From Oscillospiraceae bacterium (GTDB lineage: Bacteria; Bacillota; Clostridia; Oscillospirales; WRJC01), in contig WRHM01000001.1 of the NCBI GenBank assembly GCA_009783265.1, forward strand, positions 186,001 through 250,000: DNA of 64,000 bases, given 5' to 3'. Positions 24,537 to 33,179 of this stretch are shown one piece after another. Both the position numbers and the translations under genes were made by a program. The notes under the pieces were generated by a model. The model was not told the DNA's origin and did not search any database. It was given only the letters and a program-made list of their open reading frames with translations. The number at the start of each line of letters is the position of its first letter. The stretch's first letter is position 1.

Positions 24537-26328
24537 TTATATCAGCCTCCCCATTTATTTTATACCATTCGGCCTGCGAATCAAACATTTCGGCATATAT
24601 GCCATTTTCAAGCGTCATCAATTCAGAATGTGAGCCGCTCTCGATTATTTTGCCGTCTGATAAAACAAATATAATATCGGCGAGTTTTGTTGAGCCGAGA
24701 CGGTGACTGATAAAAATCGTCGTTTTATTTTTTGAAATTCGCTCGAAATTTTTATAAACTGCGCTTTCGCTTACAGGATCAAGAGCGGCGGTCGGCTCGT
24801 CGAGGATTTTTAAAGGCGCGTTATTTACGACGCTTCGCGCCATAGCTACTCTTTGCCATTCGCCGCCCGATAAATCAACACCGTTGTCATATATTTTCCC
24901 GAGATGAGTGTCAACGCCGTCTTTTAATTTTTTGACCGCATCGGATAATCCCACAAGTTCTATTGCGTTGTCTACGTCATCGCCTGCAATCGCGATATTA
25001 TCATACAGGGATATATAATATTTCGCGAAATCCTGATAAACTACAGAAGATAAGCCTTTTATTTCAGACTGCGTGAAATCGCGAAGCGAACGCCCGTCGA
25101 TAAGAATTTCGCCGCCGTAGTTTGTATATAATCCGGTGATTAATTTTATTATAGTCGTTTTGCCCGCGCCATTCACGCCGACAAGAGAATAATGCCTGCC
25201 GCTTTCGATTGTAAAAGATATATCGTCAAGTATAAGTTTATCCGTTCCGGGATACTTAAAACTGACGTTTTTGAACTCAATTTTATTAAACAATATATTT
25301 TTATCCGGCAAATCTGCCGCTTCGCCATGTTCTTCAAGATTCATGAATTCAGTCAGGTCTTTAAAATATTCGCGCTTGCTCGCCACACCTCCGATAATTC
25401 CGGCAACACTCCATGAAATCATATTAGTCATAGTCAACCCGAATACGCCGTTCATCAGCCCGATAAACATACCTAAATCTATATCGCCTTTAGACACCGG
25501 AATCAACAACGCAAACATTATGATTATAGTATAAACAGACGCGACCAATCCTCCCATTTTCCCTCTGATAAAATTTTTCGACTCCACTTTTAATTTGACT
25601 TTACGGGCAAAATCAAACTTTTTTATATATTGATTATTAAGATTTCCGGTATATCCATATAAACTGCGTTCTTCGACTGCTGCGCGGCTTTTCATTATAT
25701 CTGACAAATAATTCATGCGCCGGTCCACTTTTGAAAGTTCCCTGTCGGCGTCATACATTCGTTTCCCCGCTTTTTGCGATATGTATAATATCGGAACGAG
25801 CGATATTATCATACCTAACGCAACCCACCAGACTTGCGTGGCTAAAGTGATGAGAATACCCAGAACATATATAACAAGATTTAATGCGTTTAATATCTGC
25901 GAATACATATTCCATATATTGTCAGAAAATTTAGGGCAAACGCGCTCAATCAAATCGGCGGCGTCTGGGTTTTCGATATGCCTGTATTCGAGCTTCGCCT
26001 GTTTCTCAAGAATTTCGGGCGTTAATCTTTTACGAAAATATATATTGCGTTTGCACTCGATAAAATTCATTATTGTGCCGATTGTCGTGTTATATATCAT
26101 GATTGCAGTCAGTAACGCGACAGGTATATAAACCGACGATATACCGGCTTTTTTATTATACGCTGCCATAGCCGAGTTAATAAAATTCGCAGTGATAAAA
26201 ATAGAGAATACAGGTATCAGAGCGTCTGCGATATATTTTATGATAAATATAATAGAATAAAACGGCGAGGTTTTGAACGGCATAGTTATCATATCGGGAT
26301 AACCGAATCTTTTTTGTTTTAAAATCAT
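24529..26328 (-). CDS. ABC exporter half-transporter, partner of the next gene
   Basis: A protein of 599 residues from the ATG at 26328 (MILKQKRFG), which overlaps the rsgA stop in ATGA; the frame stays open 18 codons further inside rsgA but that is unlikely to be used. Six membrane helices precede an ATPase with Walker A GVNGAGKT, signature DLSGGEWQRVAMARSV and Walker B KILDEPTAALD. Pairs with the following exporter gene, also with a GEWQR/GQWQR signature. Third gene of a probable rsgA-ABC-ABC operon. Confidence 0.9.
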   Translation of the reverse strand: MILKQKRFGYPDMITMPFKTSPFYSIIFIIKYIADALIPVFSIFITANFINSAMAAYNKKAGISSVYIPVALLTAIMIYNTTIGTIMNFIECKRNIYFRKRLTPEILEKQAKLEYRHIENPDAADLIERVCPKFSDNIWNMYSQILNALNLVIYVLGILITLATQVWWVALGMIISLVPILYISQKAGKRMYDADRELSKVDRRMNYLSDIMKSRAAVEERSLYGYTGNLNNQYIKKFDFARKVKLKVESKNFIRGKMGGLVASVYTIIIMFALLIPVSKGDIDLGMFIGLMNGVFGLTMTNMISWSVAGIIGGVASKREYFKDLTEFMNLEEHGEAADLPDKNILFNKIEFKNVSFKYPGTDKLILDDISFTIESGRHYSLVGVNGAGKTTIIKLITGLYTNYGGEILIDGRSLRDFTQSEIKGLSSVVYQDFAKYYISLYDNIAIAGDDVDNAIELVGLSDAVKKLKDGVDTHLGKIYDNGVDLSGGEWQRVAMARSVVNNAPLKILDEPTAALDPVSESAVYKNFERISKNKTTIFISHRLGSTKLADIIFVLSDGKIIESGSHSELMTLENGIYAEMFDSQAEWYKINGEADINV

Positions 26329-27407
26329 TTTCTTCCGCCTCCCGATTTTTTCCTGCTGTTGTTTCTCGCCTCTCTGCCCCATTTTTTATGAAGTTCTTTT
26401 TGACTGCGCAAATACGCGCTTTTATCGTCGGCAAATTTTGTTTCGCGTTTAATTTCCAAATAACTCTCCCAGCGTTTGTTAGACAATTCTCCGTTTTCCA
26501 GCGCAATTTTTACAGCGCAGCCCGGTTCGCTGCTGTGCCTGCAGTCACTAAATTTGCATTTTACAAAATATTGCTCCACATCATAAAACATCATTCCGAT
26601 CCCCTCAGACGAATCAAACATGCCAAGCTCGCGCATACCGGGCGTATCTATTATCATGACGCCGTTTTCAAGCATGATTAATTGCCTGTGCGTAGTCGTG
26701 TGCCGCCCTCTGCTATCGTCCTCGCGGATCTTTTTGACTGTCATAAGTTCTTCGCCCGCGAGAGCGTTGAGCAGGCTTGATTTACCCACGCCGGACGAAC
26801 CGAGAAACACAATCGTTTTTCGCGGTTTCAGGTATTCAGCCAATAAATCCAATCCAAACCCGGTCTTTGCGCTGACCGCGAAAACTCCCACGCCCACAGC
26901 AGTTTTTTCAACTTCCCGCATTTGTTCGCTGTAATCTTCAACTAAGTCGGATTTGGTAAGAATAACCGCAGGTACTGCTCCGGACTGCCATGCCAGAGTC
27001 AAATACCGTTCCAATCGCTTTATATTAAAATCATGGTTAAGCGACTGAAGTATAAACACATAATCAAAATTTGCCGACACTACCTGTTCTAAAACTGTTT
27101 TTACATAACCCGCCGCGTGACCTGAAAAATCATTGCGCGCGAATTTTGATTTGCGTTCGAGAGTTTTGATAACCTGACTGTCGCCGTTTATATTATAATT
27201 TATCAGCACAAAATCGCCGACCGTTGGAAATTCCTCAGGTTCTCCGCTGTAATATACGCTGGTTTTAAGCCTGCCGAAGCATACGCCGTGTTCGCAGACA
27301 ATTTCGTAGCGGTCTTTGTGTGCCGCCGTAATTCTTGCAGGGATACTGCCTTGTATGTCAGTTAAAATCATCGCCGGATTAAATCCGTAATCTAAAATAT
27401 TTATCAT
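26325..27407 (-). CDS. rsgA: Ribosome small-subunit GTPase RsgA
   Basis: RsgA is a circularly permuted GTPase acting in late 30S subunit maturation. The 360-residue protein has an N-terminal OB-fold, the permuted G-motif order (TKSDLVED as G4 before GSSGVGKSSLLNAL as G1, then DTPGMRELG as G3), and a C-terminal zinc knuckle (KCKFSDCRHSSEPGCAVK). The C-terminal tail is basic and Ser/Gly rich. Motifs are complete and length is normal to slightly long. It is first in an operon with two ABC exporters, linked by ATGA overlap. Confidence 0.94.
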   Translation of the reverse strand: MINILDYGFNPAMILTDIQGSIPARITAAHKDRYEIVCEHGVCFGRLKTSVYYSGEPEEFPTVGDFVLINYNINGDSQVIKTLERKSKFARNDFSGHAAGYVKTVLEQVVSANFDYVFILQSLNHDFNIKRLERYLTLAWQSGAVPAVILTKSDLVEDYSEQMREVEKTAVGVGVFAVSAKTGFGLDLLAEYLKPRKTIVFLGSSGVGKSSLLNALAGEELMTVKKIREDDSRGRHTTTHRQLIMLENGVMIIDTPGMRELGMFDSSEGIGMMFYDVEQYFVKCKFSDCRHSSEPGCAVKIALENGELSNKRWESYLEIKRETKFADDKSAYLRSQKELHKKWGREARNNSRKKSGGGRK

Positions 27408-27526
27408 TAGTATTAAAATCCTCGCATTTTTTATTTATATATTTATATAATTAAATTTGGACGCAAAAATGCCACGGAAAAGCAGCCTTTAAAAACTTTG
27501 AAAAACCGGCTATAATCCCACGGCAT

Positions 27527-27550
27527 AAAAATAACACACCCGTAAGTGTG
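27527..27550 (-). terminator. Terminator of the small minus-strand transcript
   Basis: Minus strand CACAC-TTACGG-GTGTG followed by TTATTTTTAT. Confidence 0.65.
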
Positions 27551-27656
27551 CCTATAACGCTATATTATAGAATTCACAAAAGGTTACTTACTTAGTAGCA
27601 CAACAAAACAAAGACGCTTTTTCACGCCCGAAATTTTACTGCGCCTGTATTAAATT

Positions 27657-27704
27657 TTAAGTGACAGCCACCGATAATAATACAGATAATTCAAGGCTAT
27701 ACAT
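27657..27704 (-). CDS. 15-residue hydrophobic small ORF
   Basis: The ORF encodes MYSLELSVLLSVAVT. It has a very strong ribosome site (GGAAGGAG, seven bases ahead of the ATG), its own promoter 56 bases upstream and a terminator 107 bases downstream, so the transcript is about 225 nt. The LELSVLLSVAV core resembles the first half of short single-helix peptides (holin-like or type I toxin-like) that are common in Clostridia, usually 30 residues or more. Here a TAA cuts it short, so it may be a decayed copy or a true mini-peptide. Function is not known. Confidence 0.45.
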   Translation of the reverse strand: MYSLELSVLLSVAVT

Positions 27705-27759
27705 AAAGTTCTCCTTCCAATGAATAAAAATAAAAAATATATAATAGTTTTACATTCAT

Positions 27760-27788
27760 AATATATCATAAACTCGATTAAAAGTCAA
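27760..27788 (-). promoter_or_regulatory. Promoter of the small minus-strand transcript
   Basis: Minus strand TTGACT (27788-27783) and TATATT (27765-27760), 17 bp apart. Confidence 0.6.
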
Positions 27789-27811
27789 GATAATTTTTAA
27801 ATATAATAAAT

Positions 27812-27831
27812 TTCCCCTTTACAAAAGGAGG
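27812..27831. repeat. Decayed family B half-arm
   Basis: TCCCCTTTACAAAAGGAGGC, an imperfect C/G hairpin like the outer stem of family B arms, without an intact second hairpin. Confidence 0.35.
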
Positions 27832-27887
27832 CTTTGGCTATCACCACGCGTTATATCAAATTCATGTGTAAATATAATAAATTCCTG

Positions 27888-27916
27888 TTGCAATTCACTC
27901 ACTTGTGTGATATAAT
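27888..27916 (+). promoter_or_regulatory. Promoter of the helicase gene
   Basis: TTGCAA (27888-27893) and TATAAT (27911-27916) with 17 bp spacing; TGTGA lies directly before the -10. Confidence 0.6.
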
Positions 27917-27976
27917 TTATTGTTACAGAACAAATGTGTGATTTAAGATGATAACGGAGATGGAGGCGTGGTTTTT

Positions 27977-30900
27977 TTGAATAAAGCTAAGAATATCGGC
28001 ATAGATTTTACCGACGGAGTTGATTTGTTCGCCGGACTTAACGATATGCAAATAGAGGCAGTCAGCGCGACTGAGGGATATTACAGAATAATCGCGGGGG
28101 CAGGTTCGGGCAAAACCAGAACTTTGACCCACAGGTTCGCGTATTTAGTCCGCGAGCTGGGGATTTCGCCCAGAAATATATTGTGCGTCACTTTCACGAA
28201 CAAAGCCGCAAACGAAATGCGCGGCAGAATAAAACGCATACTCGGCGACGGTTACGATGCCGGACTTATCACTACTTATCACGGGTTTTGCGTGAAAGTT
28301 TTAAAAGAAGATATAAACCGTTTGTTTTTTCCCTCGAATTTTAAAATCATTGACGTGAGCCAGCAGAAAAAAATCATAGACGAAATATATTCTGAATATG
28401 AAATAAAATTAGATTACAGTTCGTTTGAAAAAACTCTTGAGTATATATACCGTGAAAAAACGCATTTGAACTATATTCCCATGATGATTGACCCGGCGTA
28501 TTCTTTTTCATCGAATAACGCGATAGGACTCGAAGAAAAAATTTATATAAAATATCTCGATAAGCAAAAGAAAATCTACGGCCTTGATTTTAACGATTTA
28601 TTATATTTCGTGATATATTTATTTGAACATAACGAAGATATACTCGACAAATGGAAATCGAGACTGCACTATATTCAGGTCGATGAGTTTCAGGACAGCA
28701 GTAAAAAAGAACTTGATATTATAAATATGCTGTGCAAAGGCAATAATAATTTGTTTGTAGTCGGCGACCCTGACCAGAATATATACGAATGGCGAAGCTC
28801 AGACAATAGATTCTTAGTCCATTTCGACCAGAATTATCCCGATGTGCAAACTATTTTTTTAACTCAGAATTACAGGTCAACCCCCGAAATTTTATCTGTG
28901 AGTAACAGTTTAATAGAAAAAAATCAGAACAGAGTCCCCAAAGATTTATTTACAAAAAATCAAAACGGCAAGCCCGTAGAGCATATTCATTTAAAAAACG
29001 AAGAAGAAGAATCAAAATGGATCGCGGCTAAAATAAAAGATATAATAAAAACCGGGTATTTATACAGCGATATAGCTATATTATTCAGGGCGTCTTATGT
29101 GTCAAGATTTATCGAGCAGTCGCTGTACAGGGAAGATATCCCCTATGTTATTCACGGCGGGGTAAGATTTTTTGACAGAATGGAAATAAAAGATTCTATC
29201 GCGTTTTTGAAATTGATTAATGATAACGACGACGATGCATTTTTGAGGATAATAAATGTCCCGAAAAGACAAATCGGCAAGACAAGAATCGAATTTTTGA
29301 AAAATATGCGCGAGGAATTATTTGCTGAATACGGCTTGATAAAGAGCCTTTTCGAGATTTTATGCGATAATTACGAAAATAATGTTTTCGCGAATACACA
29401 GGCCGAGGAATTTGTGAATATTATAACAGAATTCAGGGAAAAGGCGAAAGACCCGAAAATGAAAGTCTCGGAATTATTGAACGGAATTCTTGAAAGAACG
29501 GGATATAAAGCGTACATAAGCAGAAGCGGCGACATGGAGCGTTTTGACAACGTAACAGAATTGCTTGCCTCAATCACAGAATTTGAACAGCAGGCGGGTG
29601 AAGATATATCTCTGCCATCGTATCTTCAGGAGCTTACGGTCATATCTGATTATGAAAGCGAAAGAAACCAGAACTGCGTGAAACTTATGACGATTCATTC
29701 GTCAAAAGGGCTCGAATTTCCACATGTTATAATCGCGGGAATGACCGACGGGGTTTTTCCGTCAAGGCGAACTCTTGAAGAGCGCAAACTCGAAGGGCTT
29801 GAAGAAGAGCGCAGGCTTTGTTATGTCGCCATGACGAGGGCTATGCATGAATTATATATGGTAGAATCCGAGGGAAATACTTACGGCGAGGCAAAAAAGC
29901 TCCCGTCAAGATTTTTATATGACGTAGATCAGTCTTATCTGAATAAAATCGGCGTCGTTCCGGAAGATATAATAAAAGATCTGGCGGTTAAAGTTAAACA
30001 GACAAACGACGGCAAAGATAAAAAAATATTTAATGCCCCGAAAAAACCTGTGGTTATATCGCCGCAGTCATATAAATACGGCACAGGGGATTTTGTCAGG
30101 CATAAAGCGTTCGGCGTTGGTGAAATCGTGGATATTGACGAAAAAAACGAAGCCTATATGATAAGATTCGCAAATTCAGACAAACCTAAGCCTATAAACG
30201 TAAATTTTCCGGGGATAACATCTGCTGACGGCGAAACTGTTCCTGCTCCGCCGCAAAATATAAGCGTAAACAACGAAAAAGATAATGCAATACTGCGTGA
30301 ACTTGAAAAGCAGCTTGATTTTTTAGATATGGAAATAACACACCCGCCCGTTGCGACAGACGACGGCGCGCCGGGGACGTCGCGCCCTACAATGAAAGAG
30401 GGTAACTACGAAATTGAACCTCAGACGCAAATAAGCAATTTCAACAGAAAATTAGACAGGCTTTTCGCGGATAAAGATAAAAAAGAAAAAAAAGAAAAAG
30501 TTTCACGCGAACCTGAAATATTTGATTTCCCCGAAGAAAAGCTTGAAAAATTTGAAAATTTTGATAAACTTTCGGAGAGCGACGAGTCCAGTTTATCGCA
30601 AAATTTTATTGACGAAACACAGGCGATCGATAATCGCCCCTACGAAGAAATCCAAGATCTTGGCGAACCGTCGGAAGTTGTATATGCTGAAGAAATCGAA
30701 AATATCGACGTAGGAGAAGACGCTATCGAAATGGAAACAGGAGTTGTCCCGGTTGCTTTATATGACGCTCCGCCTCAGATTTTATACGATAACGACGACA
30801 GGATAAATCTTTGGAATGACCCGAATGTGCCGAAAAAAGGCTGGATTTGCGTTGACGTAATAGATTTGGGGCAGCCTTTCGGCGAGTGTGGAATGTGCGG

Positions 30901-31255
30901 GAAAGAAGATATAAGATATGTTCACATAATGCGCCACGAAAATCATCAGTCAATCGGGGCGGGCTGCGTTTGCGCGGGCAATATGGAGGGGAATATAGAC
31001 GCGGCGAAAGACCGTGAAAATTCGCTGAAAAATAAAATAAACCGTTTCAAAACTTTTTCTATAACTGATTTAAAGACAAGCGCGAAAGGCAATCTGTACA
31101 CTAAATATAAAGACACGGTTATCACTTTCATGAAAAACAAAAAAGAAAACGGCGGCTGGAATTTTGTCGAGAGCGGGGAATTTTCGAGTTATTTTAAAAC
31201 TCTGGACGAGGCAAAACGCGCGGCGTTTGAAAAAGTTGACGGCAGAAGGCAATAA
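27977..31255 (+). CDS. UvrD/PcrA-type superfamily 1 helicase with extra cysteine-rich C-terminal domain
   Basis: A very long member (about 1,092 residues; PcrA is about 740). Residues 1-690 form the SF1A helicase: AGAGSGKTRTLTHR (Walker A), TFTNKAANEM, QVDEFQDSS, GDPDQNIYEWR, LTQNYRS, TIHSSKGLEFPHVI and CYVAMTRAM. Then comes a PcrA-like Tudor segment (YGTGDFVRHKAFGVGEIVDI), an acidic linker of about 170 residues and a terminal domain with GECGMCGKEDIRYVHIMRH...GAGCVCAG, probably zinc-binding. I prefer the TTG at 27977: GGAGG ends 10 bases before it, while the GTG at 27968 is only one base away. Two family A repeats lie in the linker. A role in repair or replication restart is expected. Confidence 0.9.
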   Translation: MNKAKNIGIDFTDGVDLFAGLNDMQIEAVSATEGYYRIIAGAGSGKTRTLTHRFAYLVRELGISPRNILCVTFTNKAANEMRGRIKRILGDGYDAGLITTYHGFCVKVLKEDINRLFFPSNFKIIDVSQQKKIIDEIYSEYEIKLDYSSFEKTLEYIYREKTHLNYIPMMIDPAYSFSSNNAIGLEEKIYIKYLDKQKKIYGLDFNDLLYFVIYLFEHNEDILDKWKSRLHYIQVDEFQDSSKKELDIINMLCKGNNNLFVVGDPDQNIYEWRSSDNRFLVHFDQNYPDVQTIFLTQNYRSTPEILSVSNSLIEKNQNRVPKDLFTKNQNGKPVEHIHLKNEEEESKWIAAKIKDIIKTGYLYSDIAILFRASYVSRFIEQSLYREDIPYVIHGGVRFFDRMEIKDSIAFLKLINDNDDDAFLRIINVPKRQIGKTRIEFLKNMREELFAEYGLIKSLFEILCDNYENNVFANTQAEEFVNIITEFREKAKDPKMKVSELLNGILERTGYKAYISRSGDMERFDNVTELLASITEFEQQAGEDISLPSYLQELTVISDYESERNQNCVKLMTIHSSKGLEFPHVIIAGMTDGVFPSRRTLEERKLEGLEEERRLCYVAMTRAMHELYMVESEGNTYGEAKKLPSRFLYDVDQSYLNKIGVVPEDIIKDLAVKVKQTNDGKDKKIFNAPKKPVVISPQSYKYGTGDFVRHKAFGVGEIVDIDEKNEAYMIRFANSDKPKPINVNFPGITSADGETVPAPPQNISVNNEKDNAILRELEKQLDFLDMEITHPPVATDDGAPGTSRPTMKEGNYEIEPQTQISNFNRKLDRLFADKDKKEKKEKVSREPEIFDFPEEKLEKFENFDKLSESDESSLSQNFIDETQAIDNRPYEEIQDLGEPSEVVYAEEIENIDVGEDAIEMETGVVPVALYDAPPQILYDNDDRINLWNDPNVPKKGWICVDVIDLGQPFGECGMCGKEDIRYVHIMRHENHQSIGAGCVCAGNMEGNIDAAKDRENSLKNKINRFKTFSITDLKTSAKGNLYTKYKDTVITFMKNKKENGGWNFVESGEFSSYFKTLDEAKRAAFEKVDGRRQ
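30362..30390 (-). repeat. Family A palindrome in the helicase linker (antisense orientation)
   Basis: Minus strand GTAG-GGCGCG...CGCGCC. The coding strand reads D-G-A-P-G-T-S-R-P-T in frame. Confidence 0.75.
30621..30643 (-). repeat. Second family A palindrome in the helicase linker
   Basis: Minus strand GTAG-GGGCGATT-ATC-GATCGCC, nearly identical to the copies in and beside the RAYT gene. The coding strand reads Q-A-I-D-N-R-P-Y, a different phase from the first copy. Confidence 0.8.
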
Positions 31256-31312
31256 AAAACGGCAAAAACATAAAAGTTTTCATGTTCTTAATTGTTTTAC
31301 AAAAATTTTGTC

Positions 31313-31341
31313 TTGACACCTATAAAAATATTGCATATAAT
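31313..31341 (+). promoter_or_regulatory. Fully consensus promoter for pgsA
   Basis: TTGACA (31313-31318), 17 bp, TATAAT (31336-31341). The start codon is 70 bases downstream. Confidence 0.85.
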
Positions 31342-31364
31342 TAATATATAAAAAAGATTAAATT

Positions 31365-31389
31365 GTAGGAGCGGGCGTTGCCTGTTCGT
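31365..31389 (+). repeat. Family A palindrome in the pgsA 5' UTR
   Basis: GTAG-GAGCGGGC-GTT-GCCTGTTC, a stem with G-T pairs, lying between promoter and ribosome site, so it is in the transcribed leader of pgsA. Confidence 0.6.
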
Positions 31390-31410
31390 GTAAATTAAGG
31401 ATTTTCAAAA

Positions 31411-32175
31411 ATGAACGATCAAAATCAGAATAATAATGACAACAACAGCAATAAAAATATTGCGGTATATAACGACAATTCAAATAATAATAAAAATAAT
31501 AACGGCGGCGACAAGCCTATCATTGGCGAAAATAACGGCAATGTCGTTAAATATAACGCAGATAATAATACCGTGCGCAAAATAAACCTGCCCAATAAAC
31601 TCACTATATTCAGGATAATTCTTGTCCCGGTTATCATGATTTTTGTTTTGATTCCGGAAAATGATATTTTCCCGCCGACATGGTGTAAAATTTTCGCGGC
31701 GGCATTGTTTTTGATTGCGTCTCTGACGGATTTGATTGACGGTTTAATAGCCCGCAAAATGCATCTTATGACTGATTTTGGCGCATTGATGGACCCTTTG
31801 GCCGATAAATTTTTAGTGATTGGTGCTATGTTCGCGATAACTGCGGCAAATTCTTACGAGGGCATAAAATGGCTTACGGTATGGGTTACGACGATAATAT
31901 TTTTCAGGGAGCTTGCGGTAACTTCGGTAAGACTTGTCGCGAAATCTTCCGACGGGAATGTTATAGCCGCAAATTTTGCCGGAAAATTTAAAACATTTTC
32001 GCAATGCGTGTGCGTAATGACGATTTTACTTGAAGATATGGTCATAACAAGCAATATAAATACTCCTGATTATCTTTTCAGTTATATAACTATGGCAATC
32101 ATGTTGGTTTTGACTGTATATTCAGGCTTTGTTTATTTTAAAACTTACTGGAAATACATAGACCCGGCAAAATAA
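31411..32175 (+). CDS. pgsA: CDP-diacylglycerol--glycerol-3-phosphate phosphatidyltransferase-like protein
   Basis: PgsA makes phosphatidylglycerol phosphate. The 254-residue membrane protein has the CDP-alcohol phosphotransferase motif DGLIARKMHLMTDFGALMD with the four required Asp residues, and five or six hydrophobic helices. Its N-terminus is unusual: about 55 residues extremely rich in Asn and Asp, with no predicted fold, precede the canonical start (NLPNKLTIFRIILVPVIM). AAGGA precedes the ATG, and an internal start at that position has no ribosome site that I can see. pgsA is common close to recA or cinA; here it follows a helicase gene. Confidence 0.88.
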   Translation: MNDQNQNNNDNNSNKNIAVYNDNSNNNKNNNGGDKPIIGENNGNVVKYNADNNTVRKINLPNKLTIFRIILVPVIMIFVLIPENDIFPPTWCKIFAAALFLIASLTDLIDGLIARKMHLMTDFGALMDPLADKFLVIGAMFAITAANSYEGIKWLTVWVTTIIFFRELAVTSVRLVAKSSDGNVIAANFAGKFKTFSQCVCVMTILLEDMVITSNINTPDYLFSYITMAIMLVLTVYSGFVYFKTYWKYIDPAK

Positions 32176-32190
32176 TATAAAATAATAAAA

Positions 32191-32406
32191 CGTCAGCGAT
32201 GAAGAGAAAAGAGTAATCTGTCAGGATTTACAGAGAATTTTTGCGATTATTTGGTGAGAGCAAAAAAATTCACAGACAGGTGAAAGTGCGTTTTCCGAGC
32301 TGTGAAAAAATTATAATATATATTAAAGTTATAAATAAGAGTGGAACCGCGGAAATATTTCGCCTCTTGTATTTAGTTATTTATTAAATACAGGAGTTTT
32401 TTAATT
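32191..32406 (+). promoter_or_regulatory. T-box leader, probably tRNA-Cys responsive
   Basis: The T-box sequence AATAAGAGTGGAACCGCGG is at 32334-32352. It is followed by a terminator stem (CTCTTGTATTTA with TAAATACAGGAG) and TTTTTT. Stem I spans about 32193-32310 with a GATGAAGAG start and an AGTAA-type bulge. A TGC at 32287-32289 in GAAAGTGCG is the likely specifier (Cys). That fits cysS as third gene of the following operon. The T-box is certain; the specifier is inferred. Confidence 0.85.
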
Positions 32407-32434
32407 ATTTAATTATCGGAGAGGAATAATTTTA

Positions 32435-33151
32435 ATGAATGAAATAAGCGATGCAAACAAAAAATATAAATATAAAGTCGAGACTCATTTGCATACAAGT
32501 CAGGCAAGCGCGTGCGCGGTCAATACCGGGGCGGAGATGGCAAGAGCCTGCAAGCGCGACGGGTGCTGCGCTATTGTCGTAACGGATCATTTTTTCAACG
32601 GCAATACGAATATACGGGGCAATTATGCGTGGGACGATAAAATCTCTATGTTTATGAAAGGCTATGAGAACGCAAAAAGAGAAGGCGATAACATTGGGAT
32701 TGACGTTTATTTCGGGTTTGAGTATAATTATCGCGGAGCGGAATTTTTGATATATAATTACAGCGAAGAAAAACTCAGGGCTTATCCTGAAATAATGACT
32801 GATAATATAGAAAAAATTTTCACGAATATAAAAAAATCCGGAGGGTTTATAATACACGCGCACCCGTTCAGGCATGAAGCGTATATATTAGACCCCGGAC
32901 AGATTTTCCCGGAATATACTGAAGCCGTCGAAGTCATAAACACCCACAACAGGACAAAAGAATCAAACCGGCTTGCGATGGATTATGCCGAAGAATATAA
33001 CTTGATTAAGTTCGGCGGGTCGGACACGCATTCGGCACACCCGCAGGACGGCGGGATGTTGTTTGAGAGAAAGCCGGAGTCGCTTTATGATATTATTGAT
33101 ATGGCAAAAAAAGAAGAATGCGTGATATTGGGGGAACAATATTTGATATGA
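32435..33151 (+). CDS. PHP-domain metal-dependent phosphoesterase
   Basis: A 238-residue PHP protein with the four metal-binding motifs: ETHLHTS (HxH), VVTDHFF, HAHPFRHEA and GGSDTHSAH. PHP proteins of this size hydrolyse phosphate esters such as histidinol phosphate, nucleotides or oligonucleotides; which one cannot be told. It is the first gene after a Cys-type T-box, ahead of a small kinase and cysS, so its expression should rise when charged tRNA-Cys is scarce. GGAGAGG precedes the ATG. Confidence 0.85.
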   Translation: MNEISDANKKYKYKVETHLHTSQASACAVNTGAEMARACKRDGCCAIVVTDHFFNGNTNIRGNYAWDDKISMFMKGYENAKREGDNIGIDVYFGFEYNYRGAEFLIYNYSEEKLRAYPEIMTDNIEKIFTNIKKSGGFIIHAHPFRHEAYILDPGQIFPEYTEAVEVINTHNRTKESNRLAMDYAEEYNLIKFGGSDTHSAHPQDGGMLFERKPESLYDIIDMAKKEECVILGEQYLI

Positions 33152-33179
33152 AATATAAATTTCAAGAGGAAAAATAAAC

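Larger units (their letters stand above)
27408..27967. other. 560-bp intergenic region holding a small minus-strand transcription unit
   Basis: Between rsgA (minus) and the helicase gene (plus). It contains, on the minus strand, a promoter (27760-27788), a ribosome site (27711-27718), a 15-codon ORF (27657-27704), about 105 bases of structured non-coding RNA and a terminator (27527-27550); further on an imperfect stem ATGCC...GGCAT with T5 (27463-27528). A decayed family B hairpin is at 27812-27831 and the helicase promoter at 27888-27916. Confidence 0.6.

Noticed and set aside
27408..27967. tmRNA, 6S, SRP or RNase P RNA in the 560-bp gap
   Set aside because: None of the conserved core sequences of these RNAs were recognised; the small promoter-ORF-terminator unit explains the region better.
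30700..30725. GTAGGAGAAGACGC in the helicase linker as a third family A copy
   Set aside because: GTAG is present but there is no inverted partner; probably coincidental or too decayed to support.
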